Source: Comamonas phosphati (lineage in GTDB: Bacteria; Pseudomonadota; Gammaproteobacteria; Burkholderiales; Burkholderiaceae_C). From it: 64,000 bases of DNA. The position numbers and the translations under genes are program-made. The notes beneath the pieces are model-generated. The model was not told where the DNA came from and searched no databases. It saw nothing but the letters and a program-made list of their open reading frames with translations. Shown piece after piece: positions 26,251 to 34,851 of the stretch (position 1 is the first letter of the stretch; each line of letters begins with the position of its first letter). The DNA lies in the NCBI RefSeq assembly GCF_014637085.1, contig NZ_BMEU01000004.1:156652-220651 (forward strand), written 5' to 3'.

Positions 26251-29187
26251 TTACTGGCAAGCCTCGCAGCCCGGATCGTCGATCGCGCAGAACTTGATGT
26301 CCGTGGCCGGAGCCTGGGCACGCGCCGCGGCGGCGGCGGCTTCCAGTGCGCTCATTGCGGGCGCGGCGGGCGCAGCAGGTGCCGTGGAGGTGGGCACGGC
26401 ATTGAGCACGCGGCTCTGGACGGTGGACTTCTCGATGTTCGTGGCGCTGGTCGTGCGCAGGTAGTACGTGGTCTTGAGGCCGCGCACCCATGCCAGCATG
26501 TAGGTGTCGTGCAGCTTCTTGCCCGAGGCGCCGGCCATGTAGATGTTCAGGCTCTGGGCCTGGTCGATCCACTTCTGGCGGCGCGAGGCGGCTTCCACCA
26601 GCCACTGGGGCTCCACCTCAAACGCGGTGGCGTAGAGGTTCTTGATCTCCGGCGGCACGCGGTCGATGGCGCGCAGCGAGCCGTCGAAATGCTTGAGGTC
26701 CATGACCATCACGTCGTCCCACAGGCCCAGGTGCTTGAGGTCGCGCACCAGGTACTGGTTGATGACGGTGAACTCGCCCGACAGGTTGGACTTGACCGAC
26801 AGGTTGCCGAACGAGGGCTCGATCGATGCGTCCACGCCCACGATGTTGGAAATGGTGGCGGTGGGAGCGATGGCCACGCAGTTGGAGTTGCGCATGCCGT
26901 CCTTGGCGATCTTGGCGCGCAGCGCGTCCCAGTCCAGCTGGGCAGAATGGTCCACTTCCACGTAGCCGCCGCGGGCCTTCTCCAGCAGCTTCAGGGTGTC
27001 GGCGGGCAGGATGCCCCGGTCCCACAGCGAGCCCTTGAAGCTGGAGTAGGTGCCGCGCTCCCTGGCCAGTTCGGTCGAAGCCCAGTACGCGTAGTAGCAG
27101 ATGGCTTCCATGGACTGGTCGGCGAACTCCACGGCGCCCTGGCTGGCGTAGGCGGTGCGCATTTCATAGAGCGCATCCTGGAAGCCCATCAGGCCCAGGC
27201 CCACGGGGCGGTGGCGCAGGTTGGAGTCGCGCGCCTTGTTCACGGCGTAGTAGTTGATGTCGATCACGTTGTCCAGCATGCGCATGGCCGTGTTCACGGT
27301 CTTGCGCAGCTTGTCGTGGTCCAGCGTATGGGTGGCGACGCCGTTGGCATCAACGCCTTGCTTGATGTGGCGCGCCAGGTTGACCGAGCCCAGGTTGCAG
27401 ACCGCGGTTTCGGTATCGCTGGTGTTGAGCGTGATCTCGGTGCACAGGTTGGACGAGTGCACCACGCCCACGTGCTGCTGGGGCGAGCGGATGTTGCAGG
27501 GGTCCTTGAACGTGATCCAGGGGTGGCCGGTCTCGAACAGCATCGAGAGCATCTTGCGCCACATGTCCACGGCGGGAATGCGCTTGAACAGCTTGAGCTC
27601 GCCGCTTTCGGTCTTGGCCTCATAGGCCGTGTAGGCCTTCTCGAAGGCTTCGCCGTAGAGGTCGTGCAGGTCGGGGCAGTCCGCGGGCGAGAACAGTGTC
27701 CACTGGCCCTTTTCCATGACGCGCTTCATGAACAGGTCGGGAATCCAGTTGGCCGTGTTCATGTCGTGCGTGCGGCGGCGGTCGTCGCCGGTGTTCTTGC
27801 GCAGCTCGAGGAATTCCTCGATGTCCAGGTGCCAGGTCTCCAGGTAGGTGCAGACCGCGCCCTTGCGCTTGCCGCCCTGGTTCACGGCCACGGCCGTGTC
27901 GTTGACCACCTTGAGGAAGGGCACCACGCCCTGCGATTCGCCGTTCGTGCCCTTGATGCGCGAACCCAGGGCGCGCACGCGCGTCCAGTCGTTGCCCAGG
28001 CCGCCCGCGAACTTGGACAGCAGCGCGTTTTCCTTGATCGACTCGTAGATGCCGTCCAGGTCGTCGGGCACGGTGGTCAGATAGCAGGACGACAGCTGCG
28101 AGCGCAGCGTGCCGCTGTTGAACAGCGTGGGGGTGGACGACATGAAGTCGAACGAGGACAGCAGTTCGTAGAACTCGACGGCGCGCGCATTGCGGTCGTC
28201 TTCGCCCAGCGCCAGGCCCATGGCCACGCGCATGAAGAAGGACTGGGGCAGCTCGATGCGCGTCTTCTTCACGTGCAGGAAGTAGCGGTCGTACAGCGTC
28301 TGCAGGCCCAGGTAGTCGAACTGCTGGTCGCGTTCGGCCTTCAGGGCGGCGCCCAGGCGGGGCAGGTCGAAGTTCAGCAGCTCGGGGTTGAGCAGCTCGT
28401 TGTCCACGCCCTTCTGGATGAAGCCGGGGAAGTAGTCGGCGTAGGCGGCCTGCATCTCGGCGGGCTGCACGTCGCGCTGCAGCACTTCGCGCACGATGGT
28501 GTGCAGCAGCAGGCGGGCCGTGACGTAGGTGTAGTCGGGGTCCTTCTCGATCAGCGTGCGGGCGGCCAGGATGGCGGCCTTGTAGACCTCGGCCAGGGGC
28601 ACGCCGTCATACAGGTTGCGCAGCGTTTCGGCCACGATCGGTGCGGCCTGGATGTCGGCATTGAGGTTGCGGCAGGCCGATTCGATCAGTGCCTGCATGC
28701 GCTGCTGGTCCAGCGGTACGCGCTGGCCGTTGTCGGTCACATGCAGCGTGGGGGCGGGCTTGGCGGTGGCAACTGCGGCAGCGGCCTCGGCGGCCTTCTT
28801 CTGCTCGGCGCGTTCCTGGTTGCGGCGGTCGCGGTACAGCACATAGGCGCGGGCCACGTCGTGGTGGCCGCCGCGCATCAGGCCCAGCTCCACCTGGTCC
28901 TGGATGTCCTCGATGTGGAAGGTGCCGCCTTCGGGGCGCGAGCGCAGCAGGGCGCGCACCACGCCTTCGGTCAGTTCGTTAACCATGTCGCGCACGCTGG
29001 CCGAGGCCGCGCCCTGGGCGCCGAGCACGGCCAGGAAGGCCTTGGTCAGCGCCACGGTGATCTTCTGGGGAGCAAAGGAAACCACGTCACCGCTGCGGCG
29101 GATGACCTGGTAGTTGTCGGTCTGGGAGGAAGGGGTGGCTGCGCCGGCTTGCGCGGCAGAAGACAGGGAATTCAGCGCTTCTTGCAT
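26251..29187 (-). CDS. nrdA: Class Ia ribonucleotide reductase, alpha subunit
   Basis: NrdA reduces ribonucleoside diphosphates using a thiyl radical generated through NrdB. The 978-residue protein is longer than E. coli NrdA (761 residues). Its N-terminus carries an ATP-cone domain (YQVIRRSGDVVSFAPQKITVAL) and a second cone-like segment around VTDNGQRVPLDQQRMQALI. Catalytic motifs are SSCYLTTVPDDL, SNLCTEITLNT and AVCNLGSVNL, and the C-terminal redox pair is CEAC. The start at 29187 (MQEALNSLSS) has the nearest normal context; the frame is open 16 codons further. Paired NrdR-type boxes lie 125-171 bp upstream. Confidence 0.96.
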   Translation of the reverse strand: MQEALNSLSSAAQAGAATPSSQTDNYQVIRRSGDVVSFAPQKITVALTKAFLAVLGAQGAASASVRDMVNELTEGVVRALLRSRPEGGTFHIEDIQDQVELGLMRGGHHDVARAYVLYRDRRNQERAEQKKAAEAAAAVATAKPAPTLHVTDNGQRVPLDQQRMQALIESACRNLNADIQAAPIVAETLRNLYDGVPLAEVYKAAILAARTLIEKDPDYTYVTARLLLHTIVREVLQRDVQPAEMQAAYADYFPGFIQKGVDNELLNPELLNFDLPRLGAALKAERDQQFDYLGLQTLYDRYFLHVKKTRIELPQSFFMRVAMGLALGEDDRNARAVEFYELLSSFDFMSSTPTLFNSGTLRSQLSSCYLTTVPDDLDGIYESIKENALLSKFAGGLGNDWTRVRALGSRIKGTNGESQGVVPFLKVVNDTAVAVNQGGKRKGAVCTYLETWHLDIEEFLELRKNTGDDRRRTHDMNTANWIPDLFMKRVMEKGQWTLFSPADCPDLHDLYGEAFEKAYTAYEAKTESGELKLFKRIPAVDMWRKMLSMLFETGHPWITFKDPCNIRSPQQHVGVVHSSNLCTEITLNTSDTETAVCNLGSVNLARHIKQGVDANGVATHTLDHDKLRKTVNTAMRMLDNVIDINYYAVNKARDSNLRHRPVGLGLMGFQDALYEMRTAYASQGAVEFADQSMEAICYYAYWASTELARERGTYSSFKGSLWDRGILPADTLKLLEKARGGYVEVDHSAQLDWDALRAKIAKDGMRNSNCVAIAPTATISNIVGVDASIEPSFGNLSVKSNLSGEFTVINQYLVRDLKHLGLWDDVMVMDLKHFDGSLRAIDRVPPEIKNLYATAFEVEPQWLVEAASRRQKWIDQAQSLNIYMAGASGKKLHDTYMLAWVRGLKTTYYLRTTSATNIEKSTVQSRVLNAVPTSTAPAAPAAPAMSALEAAAAAARAQAPATDIKFCAIDDPGCEACQ

Positions 29188-29578
29188 AAGTTTCCTCTTC
29201 GGTCGGATGTGGATAAGGCAGACAAAGGCCTGCACGGGTGGCAGGCATCAAACAAACGGGATCGGCGCTCCGGTCTGCACATGGTTTGCACAGGGTGTTC
29301 ACAGCTTGCAAACACTATATGTAGCGTTTCCGGAGTCTTTTTGCACTACCGGTAGTGTATCGCTGTTGAATTCGCATGGCCTGAGGAAAGTACTAAACCG
29401 CAGTTTTCAACACTGCCTTGACAGCCGGCACCAAGGCCGCATGCGCACCGCAAACCACGTGCTGGCGTACTTCTCCGCCATGCGGGGCATGGCGGGAGGG
29501 CATGGAAAAAAATCTGCATGTATGGCCCAGGCCACAACGGGAGCGGCTGGCATTGACAGCGGCCCGTCAGCTTGCGGT
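29188..29578. other. 391-bp intergenic region between ampD and nrdA
   Basis: It holds the NrdR-type boxes (29312-29358) and presumably the nrdA promoter. The part from 29360 to 29578, downstream of ampD on the minus strand, contains no recognised gene, RNA or repeat. Confidence 0.45.
29312..29358 (-). promoter_or_regulatory. Paired NrdR-type boxes upstream of nrdAB
   Basis: Two 16-bp imperfect palindromes, ACACTATATGTAGCGT (29312-29327) and GCACTACCGGTAGTGT (29343-29358), have starts 31 bp apart. The NrdR consensus is of the form ACACWATATWTWGTGT, usually as a pair spaced by about three helical turns. Site form, spacing and place upstream of a ribonucleotide reductase operon all fit. nrdR itself is not in the window. 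Confidence 0.85.
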
Positions 29579-30217
29579 TTATGGCCTGGGGGGCTTGGGG
29601 CCGGTATCCGGCAGCGGCGGGAACCGCCAGCCGGCCGTCCGGGCGTCGGCGGCCAGGTGCTGGTGCAGGTCCTGCCAGTCGAAGCCCGGCCCCGGGTCCT
29701 GCTTGCGGCCCGGTGCAATATGTTCATGGCCGGCGATGTAGCGCACCGGATATTGCCGGCCTATGGCCTGGCACAGCCGGGCCAGGGCCGCATACTGGGG
29801 CGCGTCGAACCGCAGGCCTTCGAGGCCTTCGAGCTCTATGCCAATGGAGTCGTCGTTGCAACGCTCGCGCCCGCGCCATTGCGAGACGCCGGCATGCCAG
29901 GCGCGGTCTTCGCAGCTCACGAACTGCCAGATCTCGCCGCCTCGCGTGATGAAGAAATGCGAGGACACCTCGAGCCCGCGAATGCTCTGGTAATAGGGAT
30001 GGGCATCCCAGTCCAGCTGATTGGTGAACAGCTGCTGCACGGCGCCCGTGCCGTACTGGCCGGGCGGCAGGCTGATGGAGTGCACGACCACCAGGTCGAT
30101 GAGCGCGCCATCGGGCCGTGGCCCGAAGTTGGGCGAGGCCAGGTGCCGGGCTGAGCTCAGCCAGCCTTGCTGCCAAAAATCTGGATGCGGTGCGGCAACC
30201 ATCTCAGTTTTCGGCAT
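29579..30217 (-). CDS. ampD: 1,6-anhydro-N-acetylmuramyl-L-alanine amidase AmpD
   Basis: AmpD is a cytoplasmic zinc amidase that removes the stem peptide from recycled anhydro-muropeptides. The 212-residue protein has the zinc-binding DLVVVHSISLPPG, AWHAGVSQWRGRERCNDDSIGIELEG and AGHEHIAPGRKQDPGPGFDW, where H and D complete the metal site. It is longer than E. coli AmpD (183 residues) because of both ends. It starts 14 bp inside the pilR end; an ATG at 30202 just after the pilR stop is an alternative. It is the last gene of the apparent run PP0621-pilS-pilR-ampD. Confidence 0.95.
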   Translation of the reverse strand: MPKTEMVAAPHPDFWQQGWLSSARHLASPNFGPRPDGALIDLVVVHSISLPPGQYGTGAVQQLFTNQLDWDAHPYYQSIRGLEVSSHFFITRGGEIWQFVSCEDRAWHAGVSQWRGRERCNDDSIGIELEGLEGLRFDAPQYAALARLCQAIGRQYPVRYIAGHEHIAPGRKQDPGPGFDWQDLHQHLAADARTAGWRFPPLPDTGPKPPRP

Positions 30218-31700
30218 CCGTTCGCGCCTGGTCTCCGGGCAGGTGGATACCCAGGCGCTCGATGCGGTAGCGGATCTGGCGCAGGCTGATGCCCAGCCGC
30301 GCGGCCGTGGCCGTGCGGTTGAAGCCGTTGTCCTGCAGCGCGCGGATCAGGATGGTGCGCTCCTGCTCGTCGAGCCAGGCCTGCAGGTCCGCGGGCATGG
30401 CCGCGGCGGGCGGGGCCTGGGCCGGAGCCTCCGCGGGCGCAGGCGAGGGGCTTTCCTGTGCGGACGGCGGTGAGGGTGAGGGTGAGCAGGTTGCGGCGGC
30501 CAGGGTCTCGGCCGGAATGCGCAGCGGCCCGCCGTCGCCCAGGGCGATGGCGCGGTGCAGCACGTTTTCGAGTTCGCGCACGTTGCCCGGCAGCGGCAGC
30601 TGCGCGATCTGCTCGATGCTGGTTGCGTCGAGCATGGGCTCGTGCAGCCCCGACTCCTGTGCCAGCTTGTGCAGCAGTGCCCGGCACAGGGCCGGCAGAT
30701 CGTCGCGGCGCTCGCGCAGCGGGGGCAGCACGATCTCGATCACGTTGAGGCGGTAATAGAGGTCCTGGCGGAAGCGCCCGGCCTGCACGTCGGCCGCGAG
30801 GTCGCGGTGCGTGGCGCTGACGATGCGCACGTCCACGGCTTCTTCCTGGGTGCTGCCCAGGGGGCGGATCTTGCGCTCCTGGATGGCGCGCAGCAGCTTG
30901 GCCTGCATGGCCAGCGGCAGGTCGCCGATCTCGTCGAGAAACAGCGTGCCGCCCTGGGCTGCCTGGAAGTAGCCGGGCCGGTCCTGGGTGGCTCCCGTGT
31001 AGGAGCCCTTGCGCGCGCCGAAGAATTCGGCCTCCAGCAGGTTCTCCGGAATGGCGCCGCAGTTGACGGCGACCAGCGGCCCCTGGGCGCGCTGGCTGCA
31101 GGCATGCAGGGCGCGGGCCACCAGCTCCTTGCCGGTGCCCGACTCCCCGTGCACCAGCACCGGGGCCATGCCCTTGGCGACCTTGGCGATGCGCTGCTTG
31201 ACGGACTGCATGACCATCGAGGAGCCCACCAGCGTGTCCAGCGCGGCATGGCCTTCATCGGGCAGGCCGGTGCTCAGGATCGGGCTGGCATCGGCCGAGG
31301 CATGGGCGGTGACGGGCGCGGGCGAGCTGTGGCCCATGCCCTGGATGGCCGAGGCCACCACCTGCCGGAACTGCTTGAGATCCACGGGCTTGGTCAGGTA
31401 GTCGAAGGCGCCGGCGCGCAGCGCGCCCACGGCGTTTTCGGCCGAGCCGTAGGCCGTGATCACGATGCAGCGTTCGCGCCGGCGCTGTTCGCGCAGCTCC
31501 TGCAGTATCTCCAGGCCCATGCCATCGGGCAGGCGCATGTCGGAGATCACGACATCGAAGCGGCAGGAGCGCAGCAGCTCGCGGGCCTCCTGCACGCAGG
31601 CCGCGGTTTCCACGCGATAGCCCTCGCGCAGCAGGCTCAGCTCGTAGAGCGTGCGCAGATCGGGTTCGTCGTCGACCACGAGAATGGAGGCACTGGGCAT
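30204..31700 (-). CDS. pilR: Sigma-54-dependent response regulator PilR
   Basis: PilR activates sigma-54 promoters of type IV pilus genes on phosphorylation by PilS. The 498-residue protein has a receiver domain with phospho-acceptor D54 ([11 protein letters not shown]), an AAA+ domain with Walker A GESGTGKE (185-192) and [14 protein letters not shown], and a Fis-type helix-turn-helix at the C-terminus ([20 protein letters not shown]). The sigma-54 contact loop reads GSYTGA, where the canonical loop is GAFTGA. A proline/alanine-rich linker precedes the DNA-binding part. The start [12 protein letters not shown] at 31700 lies 13 bp after the pilS stop. No pilus structural genes are in the window. 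Confidence 0.94.
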   Translation of the reverse strand: MPSASILVVDDEPDLRTLYELSLLREGYRVETAACVQEARELLRSCRFDVVISDMRLPDGMGLEILQELREQRRRERCIVITAYGSAENAVGALRAGAFDYLTKPVDLKQFRQVVASAIQGMGHSSPAPVTAHASADASPILSTGLPDEGHAALDTLVGSSMVMQSVKQRIAKVAKGMAPVLVHGESGTGKELVARALHACSQRAQGPLVAVNCGAIPENLLEAEFFGARKGSYTGATQDRPGYFQAAQGGTLFLDEIGDLPLAMQAKLLRAIQERKIRPLGSTQEEAVDVRIVSATHRDLAADVQAGRFRQDLYYRLNVIEIVLPPLRERRDDLPALCRALLHKLAQESGLHEPMLDATSIEQIAQLPLPGNVRELENVLHRAIALGDGGPLRIPAETLAAATCSPSPSPPSAQESPSPAPAEAPAQAPPAAAMPADLQAWLDEQERTILIRALQDNGFNRTATAARLGISLRQIRYRIERLGIHLPGDQARTDAEN

Positions 31701-31713
31701 GGAGGTCACGGGT

Positions 31714-33504
31714 CTACACCACAATCGAATCAAACAGGGAGGCGGCGGCCGGTGCGGCCGGCGTGGCCGAGCCGCTGCGGAATATCACCGTGAACGCATT
31801 GCCCTCCACCATGCCGCTCGCCGTCGGGCGCGCCAGGCGCTGGTAGCCGATGCTGGCGCCGTAGCGCTCGCACAGTTCGCGGCAGATATACAGGCCCAGG
31901 CCGCTGGAGCGGCTCTGGGACGAGAAGAAGGGTTCGAACAGATGCCGCTGGACGCTGGACTCCAGCGGGGCGCCGTCGCTCCAGACCTGCAGCCAGGGCC
32001 GGTTGCCGGTGATGGCCGAGCCCTGGCTGGTGATCACCTGCAGGCTGGAGGCATCCTGCGTGCCGCTGCGGTGGCGCTGGGCGTTGTCCAGCAGGTTGAC
32101 CAGGATGCGGCGCAGATGCTCTTCATCGAAGACGATGGGGTATCTTGAGGCATCCAGGTGCAGCTGCAAGCCGCGCAGCGGGGCGGCCTGGGCCTGCCAT
32201 TCGCCGCAGCACAGCGCCGTGTGGCGGTCCAGCGCCAGGGCGTGGCCCATGGCCTGCTGGCCGTCCTGCTGCACGCGCGCGATGTTGAGGATTTCCTCGG
32301 CGATGCGTGCCAGGCGGTCGGCGTTCTGCCCCACGATGCGGCACAGCTGCTGCTGGCCGGGTTGCTGGTTCAGGTCTTCGGACAGCAGGGCATTGGCCTG
32401 GGCGATGGCCGCCAGAGGGTTGCGGATCTCATGCGCCACGGCGGCCGACATGCGGCCCATGGCGGCCAGTTTTTCCGTGCGCAGCTGGGCTTCCATCTCG
32501 CGCAGATCGTGCAGGAACATGACGCACAGCGAATACGGCGAGCCCGACGCACGCTTGGAGTTCGCATCGGGCGTGGTGACTTCGGTGATGCGCGTGCGCA
32601 GATGCAGGCCGGTGAGGCCTTGCTGCCCGTCCACCTGCAGATGGATGGTGGTGGACAGCGGCTTGACCTGGGTGAAGCTGGCGATCACCGCCTCCTTGAG
32701 CGGCTCCCAGGCGGGCCGGGCCGCCAGCGAGAAGCTTTGGCCGTGGCTGGGCGGCAGGCCCAGCAGCTGCAGCGCCGCGGGATTGACCTGCTGCACCTGC
32801 AGGCTGGGGTCGACCACCAGCACGCCGTCGGACAGGCTGTCGATCACCAGCGTGTTGACCTGCTCCTGCGTCTGCGTGCGCAGGCGGTTGTACAGGGCCA
32901 GTGCCCTTTCGCGCCGCACGCGGCGTGCCAGCTCGTGGGTCAGATAGGCCACGCCGAAATAGCCGGTGCAGGCAAAGGCGGTCTGGTAATAGGCCTGGGT
33001 GCCGCCGCCGGAGGCGGTGGTGTTCTGCCAGGACACCAGGATCAGCATCAGGATGGTGACGCTGGCCGTGGTGCCGAAGGCCAGCGGCAGGCTGCCCAGG
33101 GCGGCCGAAATCAGGATCGGAATGGCCAGCAGCGCGGTGTAGTTCAGCGTGCCGGCCTGCAGCATCTGCAGCAGAAAGATGGCTGCGATGTCCACGCCGA
33201 TGACGGGCAGCCATTGCAGGCCGGCACGTGGGGCCGGCAGGTGCCGGCCCGCCGTCCAGCGCAGCAAGAGGGTCAGCGCCAGATAGCTCAGGCACACCGT
33301 CCAGACCAGCGGCGTGACCGTGGCCTGCAGCCGTATGCCCGAGACCTGCAGCAGCACCAGCGCTGCGGCCAGCAGCACGCGCCCGATCAGAAAGGCCTGC
33401 CAAAGCCGCACGAACGGTGCGTTCAGCGTGGCATTGGCCTGCCGCGAGATGGTCACATCCAGCGGAATCATGGTCTGCGACCAGGAGGACTGGGACTCCG
33501 TCAT
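31714..33504 (-). CDS. pilS: Sensor histidine kinase PilS
   Basis: PilS is the membrane kinase that phosphorylates PilR. The 596-residue protein has about six membrane segments in residues 35-195, a PAS-like region around DSLSDGVLVVDPSLQVQQVNPAAL, the H-box MSAAVAHEIRNPLAAI with the phosphorylated histidine, and a HATPase domain (LVNLLDNAQRH, SSGLGLYICRELCERYG). The domain order matches PilS. It is preceded on the same strand by the PP0621-type gene (4 bp gap) and followed by pilR. Confidence 0.94.
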   Translation of the reverse strand: MTESQSSWSQTMIPLDVTISRQANATLNAPFVRLWQAFLIGRVLLAAALVLLQVSGIRLQATVTPLVWTVCLSYLALTLLLRWTAGRHLPAPRAGLQWLPVIGVDIAAIFLLQMLQAGTLNYTALLAIPILISAALGSLPLAFGTTASVTILMLILVSWQNTTASGGGTQAYYQTAFACTGYFGVAYLTHELARRVRRERALALYNRLRTQTQEQVNTLVIDSLSDGVLVVDPSLQVQQVNPAALQLLGLPPSHGQSFSLAARPAWEPLKEAVIASFTQVKPLSTTIHLQVDGQQGLTGLHLRTRITEVTTPDANSKRASGSPYSLCVMFLHDLREMEAQLRTEKLAAMGRMSAAVAHEIRNPLAAIAQANALLSEDLNQQPGQQQLCRIVGQNADRLARIAEEILNIARVQQDGQQAMGHALALDRHTALCCGEWQAQAAPLRGLQLHLDASRYPIVFDEEHLRRILVNLLDNAQRHRSGTQDASSLQVITSQGSAITGNRPWLQVWSDGAPLESSVQRHLFEPFFSSQSRSSGLGLYICRELCERYGASIGYQRLARPTASGMVEGNAFTVIFRSGSATPAAPAAASLFDSIVV

Positions 33505-33508
33505 GGCC

Positions 33509-33760
33509 TCAGCGCTCCCCCGAGGCGTCGCGGTGCTCGGCGCAGCAGAAATACCGGCCGCGGGCGGTGGATGAGCTCAGGGCATCGGCACGCGGCAGAT
33601 GCAGGCCGCAGGCGGCGCAGGCCACCATGTCCTGAGGCGGCGCAATGGAGCGGCCGGGACGCGTGGAGGCCTGCGCGTCCGCGCCCATCCGGGCGCCGCG
33701 CTTATGGCGCCAGATATTGGCGGCCACGACGATCACCAGCAGAACCAACAGGTATTTCAT
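33509..33760 (-). CDS. PP0621-family small membrane protein
   Basis: The 83-residue product has an N-terminal membrane segment (MKYLLVLLVIVVAANIW) and a C-terminal cysteine motif, CAACGLHLPRADAL followed by FCCAEH, that resembles a small zinc-binding site. This matches the PP0621 family, which often sits beside pilS in beta-proteobacteria. The function is unknown. The start at 33760 puts the hydrophobic segment at the N-terminus; the longer frame upstream has no such sense. It lies 4 bp before pilS and is probably cotranscribed with it. Confidence 0.78.
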   Translation of the reverse strand: MKYLLVLLVIVVAANIWRHKRGARMGADAQASTRPGRSIAPPQDMVACAACGLHLPRADALSSSTARGRYFCCAEHRDASGER

Positions 33761-33842
33761 CGGGACTGACGCAAACAGGAATGCACAAAAGACATCTCCA
33801 GAGGGGACATGTCCTGCCAGGGCCGGATGGGTGTAAGCCGTA

Positions 33843-34667
33843 TCATGCCGCACGCCCCAGCAGCACTTCCATCACGAAGCGCGAGCCCGCATAGGCCAGC
33901 AGCAGCAGGATGGCGCCGGCATAGAGAACGCGCACGGCGCTCTGGCCGCGCCAGCCGAAGCGTTCGCGCCCCACCAGGAGCGCGGCGAAGGTGATCCAGG
34001 ACAGCAGCGAGAACACCGATTTGTGGTTCCACACCCAGGCCTTGCCGTAAAGCTCTTCGCCGAACAGCCAGCCCGCGGCCAGCGTGGCGGTGAGCAGCGC
34101 AAAGCCTGCGCCCACGAAGCGGAAGGTCAGCCGCTCCAGCGTCAGCAGGGGCAGGCCGCCGTCCTGGTCGCCGCAGTGGCGCATCTGGCGCTCGGCGCGG
34201 CTCATGAGCGCTGCATGCACCACCGCCGCGGCAAACAGGCCGTAGGAGGCAATGCCCAGGGCCAGATGCAGCGGCAGCCAGGGGGACGCATTCACGTGCA
34301 GCGGCGTGCCTGGAAACAGCGCGGCCAGCAGCACGGCCATGCCACCCAGGGCGGCCAGCAGCAGGCGCGAGCGCAGCTGCGGATAAAGCTGCTGCTCCAC
34401 GGCGTACACCGTGAGCACCAGCCAGGCGGTGATGGACAGGGCCGGCGCAAAGCCGAAGCGCGGCTCGGAATGGGGTCCGGTGCCCAGCCAGGTCCAGGCC
34501 AGCGTCAGCGCGTGCAGGGCCCAGGCCAGCCGCAGGCAGATCCGGGCCCCGGCCTCCTGCATGCGGCGCGCAGCCAGTGCGGGAATGGCGTAGGCAATGG
34601 CTGCCGCAATAGTCAGGGCCCAGCCCACGGGGCTGGTGCTGGCAGCGGAAAAAGGCAGGGAGAGCAT
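33843..34667 (-). CDS. CcsA/YpjD-like cytochrome c assembly-type membrane protein
   Basis: The 274-residue protein has about eight membrane segments and the motif GKAWVWNHKSVFSLLSW near the C-terminus, which corresponds to the tryptophan-rich/histidine loop of the CcsA/CcmC superfamily, plus LHLALGIASYGLF with a conserved histidine. Members bind or handle haem, but the YpjD-type copies next to ffh have no proven role. Gene position, divergent from ffh and upstream of PP0621-pilSR, is the common arrangement in this group. The start is chosen at 34667 (MLSLPFSAAS); 34691 is possible. Confidence 0.8.
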   Translation of the reverse strand: MLSLPFSAASTSPVGWALTIAAAIAYAIPALAARRMQEAGARICLRLAWALHALTLAWTWLGTGPHSEPRFGFAPALSITAWLVLTVYAVEQQLYPQLRSRLLLAALGGMAVLLAALFPGTPLHVNASPWLPLHLALGIASYGLFAAAVVHAALMSRAERQMRHCGDQDGGLPLLTLERLTFRFVGAGFALLTATLAAGWLFGEELYGKAWVWNHKSVFSLLSWITFAALLVGRERFGWRGQSAVRVLYAGAILLLLAYAGSRFVMEVLLGRAA

Positions 34668-34724
34668 GCTCGCTATGATAGTCCCCGCCATTCATGCCGC
34701 AGGCACTGGGCATGGGGCTGCGGG

Positions 34725-34730
34725 TAAAAT
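34725..34730 (+). promoter_or_regulatory. Putative -10 box of ffh
   Basis: TAAAAT at 34725-34730 in the gap between the CcsA-like gene and ffh could be the -10 element. In that case the family D element (34758-34833) would be transcribed as part of the ffh leader. No convincing -35 is seen; low confidence. Confidence 0.3.
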
Positions 34731-34757
34731 GATGGGCCCCCGATCTGTCTTCAACAC

Positions 34758-34833
34758 GACTTACGCGAATCAGGCTCGGGCAAGACGCTCGCCTGGCAGA
34801 CTCGCTCTTGGCGCCTTCTTGTTTGCGTAAGTC
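34758..34833 (+). repeat. Dispersed repeat family D, copy 1 (76 bp, upstream of ffh)
   Basis: The inverted ends are GACTTACGCGAA and TTGCGTAAGTC. Length is exactly 76 bp, the same as copy 2 at 43933-44008. The interior has CAAGA and TCTTG arms that can pair, so the whole unit can fold on itself. It ends 18 bp before the ffh ATG. Confidence 0.75.
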
Positions 34834-34851
34834 CTATTCCAGCTCCTGCTT

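Noticed and set aside
26509-29355. Long plus-strand open frame opposite nrdA
   Set aside because: Antisense shadow of nrdA with low-complexity composition and no domain motifs.
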